A DNA stretch of 64,000 nucleotides from NCBI RefSeq assembly GCF_963678635.1, contig NW_026970879.1, forward strand, positions 50,048 to 114,047, written 5' to 3'. This DNA is from Symsagittifera roscoffensis. Taxonomy: Eukaryota > Xenacoelomorpha > Acoela > Convolutidae. This document shows, piece after piece, positions 8,284 to 16,896 of this stretch. The notes beneath the pieces were generated by a model. That model saw only the letters and a list, made by a program, of their open reading frames with translations, was not told the DNA's origin and searched no databases. A program made the position numbers and the translations under genes. Every line of letters begins with the position of its first letter. Position 1 is the first letter of the stretch.

Positions 8284-8530
8284 AAAATACTAATCAAATT
8301 TAATATATAATCATATTATAATATAATAAGATAATAAAATATAACATAAATTAAAAAAATATTTTATAGATTTTTTAATATATAATATACACATTAATTT
8401 AATTGTAAATAAAAAATTTTTAAAATTGTGAGCAAAAAATAAAAGAAATTACTAGCACAACAAAAAATCTTTAGTTAAAAAAATAGATTGAAAAAAGATG
8501 GTAATAATTAACTTTGATTGTGATAATATA
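8284..8530. promoter_or_regulatory. Non-coding stretch upstream of the capsid block with candidate promoter
   Basis: This is the only sizeable gap (247 bp) inside the minus-strand late block. On the minus strand I see TTTACA (8409-8404), 16 bases, then TATTAT (8387-8382), a plausible but weak promoter for protease and capsid genes. The sequence is so AT-rich that chance matches are expected. No hairpin terminator or ORF with a ribosome site was recognised. Copy 2 keeps the elements but has a one-base deletion and some substitutions. Confidence 0.3.
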
Positions 8531-9316
8531 TTAAAAATTTATCATACTTGAACATCTACATTGTATTGTATTTTTAAGAGTTGAGTATTTAGTGTCGCCG
8601 GGATATGATAATAATTCACCCCATACAACAAAAAAATCATTGACATTTACAGTTTGACCATCGGCTTCGGCATGTGCTTCTCTTGTGTGATTATCCAAAA
8701 CAGCACCCCAAGTTTTAGTTAATTTGTTTTCCGGTAAATCTTCAGTAATAGTATCATTAATTAAATTTGTATAATTGCTTTTGGTCGTTTCAGAAGACAT
8801 TTGTGTGAATGTCGTAGATATTGTATCTATTCTATTTTTATAACTATTAGTTATTTCTTTTTTGAATAATTCTGCAGATAATCCCAATAAAGATAATTCA
8901 TAAAACTTTTTATTATTAGTATTTATTATAGATGTGCTTGTTTGTTCAACAACATTTTGCATAGATATATTATTTATTTGCATAGTTTTATTTTTTATTA
9001 TTTCTAATAAATTTTTATATGTAATATTATTAAAAGATTGACTAGCTATATTTTTTAATAATTCATTAGTATTAGTATTTATCAACATTTTATTAACTAT
9101 ATTTATAAATTTATTACTAACTTCTATCCAATTCATAAAAAATATAGCATTTAATTGTAATTTATAAGTATTTAAATTTTTATATGTATTATATTTAGTA
9201 TAATAATTGACAATATCATCTATAATAATTTTAAATAATCTATTTAAATCTTTAGCAATTTTTTTTTCATGCTTTAATTTAAAAATAGTATCTATTTGCT
9301 GTTGCTTAAAATCCAT
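8531..9316 (-). CDS. Minor head protein (Mu gpF / SPP1 gp7-like)
   Basis: 261-aa phage head morphogenesis protein. The helical N-terminal 195 residues are followed by the conserved C-terminal module: KTWGAVLDNHTREAHAEADG (201-220), then a FFVVWGELLSYPGD stretch and the terminal Cys-Arg-Cys (IQCRCS). This is the Mu F family pattern of 'W....D.~~R..H....g~....f...g....~PgD.......~~CrC'. Such proteins enter the prohead with the portal and may be ejected. It overlaps the portal gene by 25 bases. Confidence 0.88.
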   Translation of the reverse strand: MDFKQQQIDTIFKLKHEKKIAKDLNRLFKIIIDDIVNYYTKYNTYKNLNTYKLQLNAIFFMNWIEVSNKFINIVNKMLINTNTNELLKNIASQSFNNITYKNLLEIIKNKTMQINNISMQNVVEQTSTSIINTNNKKFYELSLLGLSAELFKKEITNSYKNRIDTISTTFTQMSSETTKSNYTNLINDTITEDLPENKLTKTWGAVLDNHTREAHAEADGQTVNVNDFFVVWGELLSYPGDTKYSTLKNTIQCRCSSMINF

Positions 9317-10722
9317 AATGCTTTAATTTCTTCATCTGTATTTTGTTCTGTTTTCATATAAGAATAAAACTCTTGATATTGTTTTTCTTCATCATTTGCA
9401 TCATTATCATTATTTTCTTGATCTGTATTATTCATCAAATCATTCATATTTAACGGTGATGGATCATTTGGTAATTCATCTCCGCCATCAATAGGTGCAT
9501 AACCAATATCCGCTCTTATTTCATTTGGAGTATTAACATTTATTTGTTTCATTAATAAAGCATTAGATAAAACTTCTGGTTTTAATGATTCTATTGTTGA
9601 AATATCAATATTAAATTTTAAATTTTCAGAATCAGGATATCGTGCTAATATTAATTTTGTTAATTCTTCATTAATTCTTTTTGCTAAAGGAATTACAGCA
9701 TCTTTATCTAAATGAAGTCTAGCAGTTTGTAAATTATTTAATGTCATTGTTGAGTCTAAAATTAATGCTAAAGGAACACCATAAACATTTGCTATCCTAG
9801 ATAACATACTATCTTGTAATTCTTTAAATTGCATATCTTTATTATTTTGAGACATTTCCTTATAATCTAAACCATCCAAAATTAGTGGTCTGCCTGTATT
9901 GTCGGAACCTTGAAATTTTTTACTTTCTTGTTGTATTCTTTCATATTGAGTATTAGTTAATTCTTCGCCTCGATTGTTAACCCATGCGCTCGAAGGTCTA
10001 GCACCATTTTTTAATAATGCAGAATTATTATTATTACCAGCTATATAAGATTCCATTTCTTGAAATAAAGGATAAGCTTTACTCATTCCAAAAAAATCAT
10101 TTGCATATTGACAAGGGTTATATTTTTTAATATGATATAATTCTTTATCATTACCATTGTAAAATTTTAAGCCTTCAATTGTTTCTTGAGCATAAAATTT
10201 AATAGTTTTCATATTATTATATTGCCAACTTTTAGGAATTTGATTTATATTATCTATACCATAAGAATTAGCTTGAAAAAATAAGGGATTCATGTTAAAT
10301 ATTTCTAATGGTGGTTTTTTGATATTACCTGTACAAAGTAAAAATGTATTACCAGTAATTAAAAAATTTAACGCTAAAGTTTCTTTAAATTCAAATTCTG
10401 TACAATCATAATTAGGATTATTTAATAAATTTAATGCTGGATGATTTTCTAAATATTCTTTATTTTTTGTATCGTATATTTTAAAGGGTATTTCTGCATA
10501 AGAATTAACTATTTTTTCAACAACCATAAAAAATGGTGAACATTCTCTATATAATTTCATGGCATTTTCAATAGATAAAGTATAATTATTATTATTTGTA
10601 TAATTACCATAAAATGTTTCTAAATTAACAAAATTTTTTTTAATAAAATTATCTTGTAATTGTTTGTTTAAATTTTTTAAATCTTTAATTTGTTTATTTT
10701 TTGATGAATTAAACAATTTCAT
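9292..10722 (-). CDS. Portal protein (HK97-type)
   Basis: 476-aa portal, the dodecameric DNA channel at the head vertex. Typical parts are an N-terminal CSPFFMVVEKIVNSYAEIPF segment, LNFLITGNTFLL (the 'll.GnayL' motif), PSSAWVNNRGE, and 'grpliLdGLDYKEMS' with ELQDSMLSRIANVYGVPLALI (crown/stem region). The C-terminus is acidic and Asn-rich (DLMNNTDQENNDND). It precedes the minor head protein with overlapping ends. An unrelated fibre-like gene and an FCCH-like gene sit between it and the terminase, which is unusual. Confidence 0.93.
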   Translation of the reverse strand: MKLFNSSKNKQIKDLKNLNKQLQDNFIKKNFVNLETFYGNYTNNNNYTLSIENAMKLYRECSPFFMVVEKIVNSYAEIPFKIYDTKNKEYLENHPALNLLNNPNYDCTEFEFKETLALNFLITGNTFLLCTGNIKKPPLEIFNMNPLFFQANSYGIDNINQIPKSWQYNNMKTIKFYAQETIEGLKFYNGNDKELYHIKKYNPCQYANDFFGMSKAYPLFQEMESYIAGNNNNSALLKNGARPSSAWVNNRGEELTNTQYERIQQESKKFQGSDNTGRPLILDGLDYKEMSQNNKDMQFKELQDSMLSRIANVYGVPLALILDSTMTLNNLQTARLHLDKDAVIPLAKRINEELTKLILARYPDSENLKFNIDISTIESLKPEVLSNALLMKQINVNTPNEIRADIGYAPIDGGDELPNDPSPLNMNDLMNNTDQENNDNDANDEEKQYQEFYSYMKTEQNTDEEIKALWILSNSK

Positions 10723-10733
10723 AATAATCCTTT

Positions 10734-11615
10734 TTATGTTGATACATAAGTATTTAATAAACTAATTCTAGTCATAGATTCTAATGTTATATCACAATCT
10801 ATATTTTTTTTGCCTATAATACTACTTGTTAATTGGTAGCCATTACCAGTGCCAATCGGTGATGGTAAACTAGTATTATTAGCAATTGTATTGAAATTCA
10901 TACTAAATTTTCCATTAGTAATTTCATTATTTATAGAAACATTATTCATATATTCTTCTCCTGTTATAACATTAAAAAACTTTATAATAATAACCAAGTC
11001 ATCAGTTATATTAAATTGTCTTATAAATGAAAAATTAAAATTCCATTGGTGGGATTGACCTAAAGAAATATTTTCTAAAAAAGTTTCATTTACATTATCC
11101 CAAATAGAAGCTTCAGATTGAACAGGCGCCATTCTAGGCCAAACAGTAAAAGGTGATGGTGCTATTGTAATGGGCGAAGTATATTTAAATATTTGTTCAG
11201 GTGTTGGTGTAAAATCTGTTGTTATTATATTATTTGTCATTGGTTTAATAGAATTACCATCTAATATTTGGACTTGTCCTGAAGTTGCAATAAATTTAGA
11301 TAAACTATTTAATGCTAAATTTACATTAATATCTTCAATTTCAAGATAATTAAGAGAATTATCATAAGGAACTTTATCCGCATCGGGTACTTGAGCATTT
11401 TTTAATTTGCCATTGGTATTTAATGTAGCTATACCATCAGATATACCACCGTTTAAATTTTTTATTGCATTAATCATATCTCCAAAAGTTGTTTTGTATG
11501 ATGTTCCAGCTGGATCATTGGAAGTGTCAGTTGTATCAACTATATAATGCGTATCTGTTAATAATAAATTATCACTATCTTTATTTATTAAATCTGTTAA
11601 TTTTCTGCTTGCCAT
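10734..11615 (-). CDS. Tail-fibre-like protein
   Basis: 293-aa protein. Its N-terminal half resembles the trimerising neck region of phage fibres and appendages: GDMINAIKNLNGGISDGIAT then LNTNGKLKNAQVPDA (65-79). The C-terminal half is beta-rich. It is encoded between the FCCH-like gene and the portal, not in the tail module. Nine residues differ from copy 2, all between 139 and 239, which fits a variable outward-facing part. The receptor-binding role is inferred. Confidence 0.55.
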   Translation of the reverse strand: MASRKLTDLINKDSDNLLLTDTHYIVDTTDTSNDPAGTSYKTTFGDMINAIKNLNGGISDGIATLNTNGKLKNAQVPDADKVPYDNSLNYLEIEDINVNLALNSLSKFIATSGQVQILDGNSIKPMTNNIITTDFTPTPEQIFKYTSPITIAPSPFTVWPRMAPVQSEASIWDNVNETFLENISLGQSHQWNFNFSFIRQFNITDDLVIIIKFFNVITGEEYMNNVSINNEITNGKFSMNFNTIANNTSLPSPIGTGNGYQLTSSIIGKKNIDCDITLESMTRISLLNTYVST

Positions 11616-11616
11616 T

Positions 11617-12705
11617 TTAATTTCCTATAGGTTTATCATCTAAATTATAATTATCATTTGATATAATAACATGATTTTTATTAAATATTTTATTGTTTAA
11701 ATTTCTAAATGCTTTTGTTGTTGGATTCATAAATATATCATTATTTGTAACTTGATTTACTTGCTGCCATTGGTATTGGTGTATATAATAAGATTTAGAA
11801 TATCCTGCCATATTATCAACAATAGGAGTTATATTACTCATAGGAATGCTACTAGTTAATTGAGGGTTAAAATGAGAATTTATTAAAACTTTATACAACG
11901 GTAATCTTAACATTTCTGCAATATCTCTTGCTGTTCTTCCAGTGATTTCATTTTTAGAAGGTATAAATACATAAGTAGAAAAATTAGCTAATTGTTCGAT
12001 ATTCCAACCATTTAAAGTGGCTACATTTTGTACGGCATCTAATGGTGAACTTCTCGCTTTACCCGTTTGATAATCATCTAAAACAACAAATAGCCAATAA
12101 TCTATATTTGCAGATCCTTCGTAAGATTCTATAAGTCTTTCTAAATTTGAACCACCTGAAATTTTAATTTTAGTGGATACTAATATATTTTCTATATTTA
12201 TGTCAGTATAAATATTATTGTGTATTGTAATATTTATGGTCGTTGGGCTTATTACTGTTACAGTATGAAAATCATTAATTATATTGTCACTATAATTTTC
12301 AATTAATAAAGGATTGCCTATAGAAGTTGTTATATCTGTATTATTTTCAAAAGTAAATGTTTTTCTATTAGGCACTGTTTTGACATTGAATGTACCATTT
12401 AAAGATGGAATATCAGAATTTTGTATCATGATATCATTTTGCCAATTTTGAGTTAAATCGTGGTCTTGTATAGTTGTTGCTGTAATTATGCCATCATTAT
12501 TAGTCATTTGAGATATATCCAAATTAACTAATGCATTATGTATTGATATTTTATCTCCTGTTTTTAAGTTATGATTTGATTCAAAATTTATAGTTATTAA
12601 ATCGTTATTAACATCTAAACTACTAACATTTAAAGTCGTATTAAATAAATTAGTATATTGAGGTAAATATTTAATAAGGTGATTAATAATATCTGAAGAA
12701 AACAT
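11617..12705 (-). CDS. FCCH-like beta-domain protein, possible tail terminator
   Basis: 362-aa protein not identified with certainty. The first half holds two beta modules with the pattern 'I.f.s.H.L..GdkI.I.......lNGtf.V..v....FtF' (about residues 29-120), like the E1 FCCH-type inserts annotated in phage tail proteins. The second half has DYWLFVVLDDYQTGKARSSP, DAVQNVATLNGW and a RTARDIAEMLRLPLY helix, which loosely recalls tail terminator / Mu gp37-like proteins. It is encoded between a 63-aa protein and a fibre-like protein. A virion role is likely; the exact role is open. Confidence 0.4.
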   Translation of the reverse strand: MFSSDIINHLIKYLPQYTNLFNTTLNVSSLDVNNDLITINFESNHNLKTGDKISIHNALVNLDISQMTNNDGIITATTIQDHDLTQNWQNDIMIQNSDIPSLNGTFNVKTVPNRKTFTFENNTDITTSIGNPLLIENYSDNIINDFHTVTVISPTTINITIHNNIYTDINIENILVSTKIKISGGSNLERLIESYEGSANIDYWLFVVLDDYQTGKARSSPLDAVQNVATLNGWNIEQLANFSTYVFIPSKNEITGRTARDIAEMLRLPLYKVLINSHFNPQLTSSIPMSNITPIVDNMAGYSKSYYIHQYQWQQVNQVTNNDIFMNPTTKAFRNLNNKIFNKNHVIISNDNYNLDDKPIGN

Positions 12706-12761
12706 TTTTTTATAAACTTAATTTTGTATGTTATGGAAATTATATTTTATATACATAAGAA

Positions 12762-12953
12762 TTACAATATCTTAAAATCTTTTAAAAGAGAATGATAAAG
12801 TTTTTTTAAAGTTTTTGCTTCATAGTTGATAATTTTATTATCATTTTTATATCTAATAATTTTAAATGTATTGTTTGAATAATAAATTGTACTTTTGCTA
12901 GATTCACTATGTAATATTTTTATTATTTTCAAATATATTTTTTTATTATTCAT
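12762..12953 (-). CDS. Hypothetical 63-aa protein
   Basis: Small basic protein (many Lys, Tyr, Ile) with no recognisable domain. Its start overlaps the terminase large subunit stop by four bases (ATGA), so it is probably translated by coupling. It is identical in both copies, which argues for a real gene. Function unknown. Confidence 0.6.
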   Translation of the reverse strand: MNNKKIYLKIIKILHSESSKSTIYYSNNTFKIIRYKNDNKIINYEAKTLKKLYHSLLKDFKIL

Positions 12954-14317
12954 TGAATTATCCTAATGTTTCTTTCTTTTGGTTCAAATAAACACATTAT
13001 AAAAGCATCTGCTTTATTAGGACTATCTATTTCTCTTTTAGCTAAATCTTTTTTACTTTCAACTTTGACTCTTCCTGAATTGTCAAAATCTTTTCGAGGT
13101 GTACTTAATTCAATAATTAAACTATCAATATCATTTATTAAAGATGAAATAGATATTATCATATCTTGGTCTATTTTGTCATATTTATTATTTACAGCAT
13201 TATATGTATATTTAATTTTATCAGCTATTTCCCACCACGCTTGAGCTTTTAAATTGGCAAACATATCTATATTTTTGATTTTATCTTTATAAATTTGTTT
13301 AGGTCTATTAACACTGGCTCCAGCATTAAATTTGATATGTTTGATATTAGTATTTTTATCTAAATTTAAGGAATTTATAGTTGAACCGACTGATGCACCT
13401 ACACCGATACTATCATAAATTATTTTGGCATTATGTTGATTGGCATAATTATAAACTTTCATAGTAGACTTAACTAACTCATCTTCATCAGCTTTCCACT
13501 CTTCTATATGATTAATTAATATTCCATATCTACCCACAATAGCATTTTTATCTTTCCCGTCGTCAGCAACATCATAACCAACAAAATTTTGACCTGCGTT
13601 TTCAATATTTAAAATTTTATGAGCATCTATACAAGCTAATATCCATTTTCTTTTTATAAGTGTATCTAAACTTTCGCTTAAAGGAATACCCAAATATATA
13701 TTATTAAATTCATTTTCATCTAATTCTTTTTTTTCTATATCAATTAATGATTTGGCACTTTTACTTAAAAATGGATTATCGTGATAATTTATAATTTTTT
13801 TATTTAAATTAACTAATGTTTTATTAACAAAAGTTTTATAAACAAAATCGGTGTCGTAGCGTGGATTAAAAACAAATATTAAAAAGCTACCTTGTTTTCT
13901 TAAAACTGTTGGTTTAATTAAATTATATTGTTTGCTAGTTAATAATTCTGATTCTTCAAAAAATGTAATATCTATACTATCCAAACCTTTAATTTCTGTT
14001 AAGTTTCTTTCAATTCCATAAAAAATAAATTGACTGCCGCATTTTGATTTTATCCCATTAGCTGAAATATCAAAAAAATTAGCTAAATATTGATCTTTAT
14101 CAAGTATAGTTTTAAATGTTGAAAATACCGATTCTGAAAGTTTATTTTGAAAACGCCTTAAACATAATATTCTAACTTTATATTTTGCTGAAATATATAA
14201 TAAATAGGAACATACATCATATGTTTTTGAACTTAATCTACCACCATATAAAACATTTATTTGTTTTAAATTATCCCAAAAACATTTTAAATTTTCATTT
14301 AATTGGGTTTGTATCAT
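12950..14317 (-). CDS. Terminase large subunit (PBSX/Terminase_3-like)
   Basis: 455-aa packaging motor. The ATPase domain has the Walker A-like YGGRLSSKT (24-32), a CLRRF segment (52-56), Walker B plus catalytic acid DITFFEES (116-123) and the coupling motif IFVFNPRY (147-154). The nuclease domain shows VGYDVADDGKDKNA (246-259), IIYDSIGVGASVG (299-311) and a final Asp in SPNKADAFIM near residue 430, the three acidic sites of RNase H-like terminase nucleases. It would cut concatemeric DNA and pump it into proheads. Together with TerS it suggests headful or similar packaging. Confidence 0.93.
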   Translation of the reverse strand: MIQTQLNENLKCFWDNLKQINVLYGGRLSSKTYDVCSYLLYISAKYKVRILCLRRFQNKLSESVFSTFKTILDKDQYLANFFDISANGIKSKCGSQFIFYGIERNLTEIKGLDSIDITFFEESELLTSKQYNLIKPTVLRKQGSFLIFVFNPRYDTDFVYKTFVNKTLVNLNKKIINYHDNPFLSKSAKSLIDIEKKELDENEFNNIYLGIPLSESLDTLIKRKWILACIDAHKILNIENAGQNFVGYDVADDGKDKNAIVGRYGILINHIEEWKADEDELVKSTMKVYNYANQHNAKIIYDSIGVGASVGSTINSLNLDKNTNIKHIKFNAGASVNRPKQIYKDKIKNIDMFANLKAQAWWEIADKIKYTYNAVNNKYDKIDQDMIISISSLINDIDSLIIELSTPRKDFDNSGRVKVESKKDLAKREIDSPNKADAFIMCLFEPKERNIRIIQ

Positions 14318-14323
14318 TGATAT

Positions 14324-15433
14324 TTAAATTTTTCCTACAACTTCCACTATCATTGAACACTCTGATAAATTGTTATTACCCATATACCAATAAGTAATGT
14401 TACCGCCCGTGATTCTTAATTCAATTAAAATGTCAATATTCGCTTGAACAAATGCAAAACTTGGCACACAATTAACATTTAAACTTTGATTTTGTGAGGC
14501 AAAAGTTGAAGCATAAGTACCTACTTGAACTATTGAACTTGTTGTAACATCATATAGACTAAACCCCAAAAACGGACTGTTACCAATCGTACTAACAAAA
14601 CCGGTAATTTTATAATAATATCCAGCTTTAAGTTTAACTCTTCCTTTACAATGAACACCGTTATTTGTTGTATAAGTAAGTGTTCCTAAAGTTTGTAAAT
14701 TTGCTGGATCAATATGAATTCTTGTGGTGTTAAATGGGCAATGATCTCCAATATTTTTATAAGAACTTGTAGAAGCTGTTAGTTTATAAATACCATAACT
14801 AATTAATTCATTTTTTGCAAGTTTTTTATCATCAAGTTCATCAATAGCTTCTTGAACATTCGTTCCAGTAATAGTACCATATGGGATATTAGATATATAA
14901 GTTGCTGCAGTGGGTGCCGTATCTACATATATATCTATAATAATAATTTGAGCTTTTGTAACATCATTAGAAAATTTAATATTTTCGCCGGATTTGACTG
15001 GAATATTACCATCATTTACAATTAAATTACCATCAGAAATAATATTAAAATAATCTCCATTAAAATAACTTGTAACACTATCAATATATACATTTCCTGT
15101 AGAATTACCTGTTAAGTCTGCATTACCAGACAAACCACCTCTGAATTTTGATGTTCCTGCAGTAGCATTATTTATATAATTTACAATAGCTCTTTCACTG
15201 ACTATTGAAGTTGCAGAATTGTTAATCATTGTTGCATCATCTGAAACTCTTGTAGCATCTAATAATTTGTCAGCAGTTTGTGCTACAATATCACTATCTA
15301 CTGCAATATCTAATTGTCTTGCAATAATTTTTGCATTTGAATCTAATGCAGCTACTCCATTTGGTTGTCCTTTTTCATCTGGAGAAATACCACCGCCGCC
15401 GGAACCTGATAATTTTTTAGTTAAATTACTCAT
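14324..15433 (-). CDS. Tail-fibre-like / receptor-binding protein
   Basis: 369-aa fibre-like protein. A glycine-rich start (SGSGGGGISPDEKGQ) is followed by AALDSNAKIIARQLDIAV, a neck-like repeat, then SNIPYGTITGTNVQEAIDEL, a motif very common in phage fibres and baseplate appendages. The C-terminal 160 residues are beta-rich and could form a jelly-roll tip. It lies between the small and large terminase genes, an unusual place. It is identical in both copies, unlike the fibre at 10734-11615. Confidence 0.6.
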   Translation of the reverse strand: MSNLTKKLSGSGGGGISPDEKGQPNGVAALDSNAKIIARQLDIAVDSDIVAQTADKLLDATRVSDDATMINNSATSIVSERAIVNYINNATAGTSKFRGGLSGNADLTGNSTGNVYIDSVTSYFNGDYFNIISDGNLIVNDGNIPVKSGENIKFSNDVTKAQIIIIDIYVDTAPTAATYISNIPYGTITGTNVQEAIDELDDKKLAKNELISYGIYKLTASTSSYKNIGDHCPFNTTRIHIDPANLQTLGTLTYTTNNGVHCKGRVKLKAGYYYKITGFVSTIGNSPFLGFSLYDVTTSSIVQVGTYASTFASQNQSLNVNCVPSFAFVQANIDILIELRITGGNITYWYMGNNNLSECSMIVEVVGKI

Positions 15434-15444
15434 TATTAAACCCT

Positions 15445-15723
15445 TTAAGTTGTTGTAGAAAAATCTATCGAAGTGGCTTCATTAGGATCTTGAACTATTA
15501 GTTGATATTCAGCATTTGCCTCTAATTCTATTATGACAGTATCATTTTGAGTATAACTAAAATCATCATCGGTTAATTGATTAAACCATGTTGTCCCATA
15601 ACGACTTAAAAATTTGACAATTCCAGTTCCAAAATTTCCATTCATATAAACAGTTAAATTACCGCCTTTATGTTTAAAAATTTCTGATTCGGGTGTTGAT
15701 TCGTTTAATGTAAATAATGCCAT
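15445..15723 (-). CDS. Hypothetical 92-aa beta-rich protein
   Basis: Small acidic protein predicted by eye to be all beta (NLTVYMNGNFGTGIVKFLSR, then TVIIELEANAEYQLIV). It lies between TerS and the fibre-like gene and could be a small structural or fibre-associated protein. No family recognised. It is identical in both copies. Confidence 0.55.
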   Translation of the reverse strand: MALFTLNESTPESEIFKHKGGNLTVYMNGNFGTGIVKFLSRYGTTWFNQLTDDDFSYTQNDTVIIELEANAEYQLIVQDPNEATSIDFSTTT

Positions 15724-15726
15724 TTT

Positions 15727-16146
15727 TTATACCTTATTTTTATCTTTATAAAAATCATTTAAATTTAATGTTTGTGGTGTCATTGTACCATCAGAAGATT
15801 GTAAGTCAATATTAACATCTTGTTTTTCTTTCCAACCTGCTTGAGTTTTAAGATAAAAGATTGCTGAGGCAGTATCTCCATTAATTGCTTTTTGTAATAA
15901 TCCTTGCCCAACAGAAGAAATAGCTTTTGATTTTCCTTTTTTATAATGTTCAAAAACTTCTGGTTGTCTTTCCATAATAGCATAAAAAGTATTTCTAACC
16001 ATACCAAAATAATCAGCTATTTGTTTAATAGATAAGACACTTGCTAATGCTTCTACTTGCATAATTTCGGCATCATTTAAAACTTTTTGAGGTTTTCCGC
16101 CATTTTCACCTTGTTTATTTTTTTTAGTTTTTTGTATTTTTTGCAT
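15727..16146 (-). CDS. Terminase small subunit
   Basis: 139-aa protein with a Lys/Gln-rich start and an N-terminal helix-turn-helix: MQVEALASVLSIKQIADYFG (29-48), then VRNTFYAIMERQPEVFEHYK. A helical oligomerisation segment (SVGQGLLQKAINGDTASAIF) and the common 'FYLKTQAGWKEKQ' ending (about 96-108) complete the pattern of phage TerS proteins. It would recognise the pac/cos site and load TerL. TerL is separated from it by two genes. Confidence 0.85.
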   Translation of the reverse strand: MQKIQKTKKNKQGENGGKPQKVLNDAEIMQVEALASVLSIKQIADYFGMVRNTFYAIMERQPEVFEHYKKGKSKAISSVGQGLLQKAINGDTASAIFYLKTQAGWKEKQDVNIDLQSSDGTMTPQTLNLNDFYKDKNKV

Positions 16147-16177
16147 TTTTTATCCTTTTAATATTTATCAAAATTTA

Positions 16178-16498
16178 TTAAAAATTTTTACTAAAAAAAT
16201 CAAAATATTTAGTTTGTTTATAATTGTTTGCTATTTGTATTGGATCTATTTGAATATTTTTTTGTTTATTTATTTTATATCTTTTCATTTTTATATTTTG
16301 ATCATAAACAATTTTAAAATTTTTTAATTTTTTAATCATTTCCATATTTAATTTTTTTACTATTCTGCCTTTTGAAAATTCTTTTAAAGGTTGAATATTA
16401 GACAAATTTATTAATTTTATTAATGTCATATGAGAGCACCCAATTATTGGGCTTGCTTCAGCTATTTTATAATTTATGTTCATATTTTTTTTATTCAT
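16178..16498 (-). CDS. Small MerR/AlpA-like helix-turn-helix protein
   Basis: 106-aa basic protein. Residues about 9-50 (YKIAEASPIIGCSHMTLIKL, then a wing-like QPLKEFSKGRIVKKL) resemble the winged helix of MerR/excisionase-type proteins. The basic C-terminal half has no recognised domain. It is the second gene of the late block and overlaps the first by one base, so it is probably a DNA-binding regulator or a packaging accessory. Its target is unknown. Confidence 0.55.
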   Translation of the reverse strand: MNKKNMNINYKIAEASPIIGCSHMTLIKLINLSNIQPLKEFSKGRIVKKLNMEMIKKLKNFKIVYDQNIKMKRYKINKQKNIQIDPIQIANNYKQTKYFDFFSKNF

Positions 16499-16710
16499 TA
16501 TATATTAATATCATATAAATGATTTATTTTTAATTGATTATTACTAATTTCAATTATTTTTCTTAATGCTGGAGTTTGTAAATTGCCTTGATTTTTCACA
16601 AAAACTCTATATAAATTTTGATAATGTATTTTTGTTTTTTTGCTTAATTCATTTAAATTATTGCAATTAGTTTTTTGTAAAATAAAGTTTAAATTTTCTG
16701 TTTTATCCAT
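16498..16710 (-). CDS. Small XRE-like helix-turn-helix regulator
   Basis: 70-aa protein with a likely helix-turn-helix (LNELSKKTKIHYQNLYRVFV, about residues 18-37) of the XRE/Cro type. It is the first gene of the minus-strand block and sits next to the divergent promoter region, a classic place for a transcription switch. It has no peptidase or dimerisation domain of CI type. Autoregulation is plausible but not shown. Confidence 0.55.
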   Translation of the reverse strand: MDKTENLNFILQKTNCNNLNELSKKTKIHYQNLYRVFVKNQGNLQTPALRKIIEISNNQLKINHLYDINI

Positions 16711-16896
16711 TTTTATATTTGTTTTTGTGTAAATATGTAATTATTATAACATAATATATCAATATATAAAAATATAAATCAATAAAATATTCTTAATAAT
16801 TAATTATACAATTATTTTTAAAAAATAATGTAATATTATTTAATATTTTTTTACTTATGATATAATTCAATTATTTGTTAATAATTTTAAAAAAAA
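16711..16896. promoter_or_regulatory. Divergent promoter region
   Basis: This 186-bp region separates the two transcription blocks. Minus strand: an extended -10, TGTTATAAT, at 16751-16743 would drive the late block. Plus strand: an extended -10, TGATATAAT, at 16858-16866 lies about 30 bases before the lipoprotein ATG. Neither has a good -35, so activator or extended -10 recognition is likely. I saw no clear operator palindrome. Confidence 0.5.

Noticed and set aside
12966-13244. Plus-strand ORF opposite the terminase nuclease domain
   Set aside because: Shadow of the terminase gene; no independent support.
15780-16007. 75-codon ORF in another frame of the TerS gene
   Set aside because: Same strand, different frame, fully inside TerS, no ribosome site.
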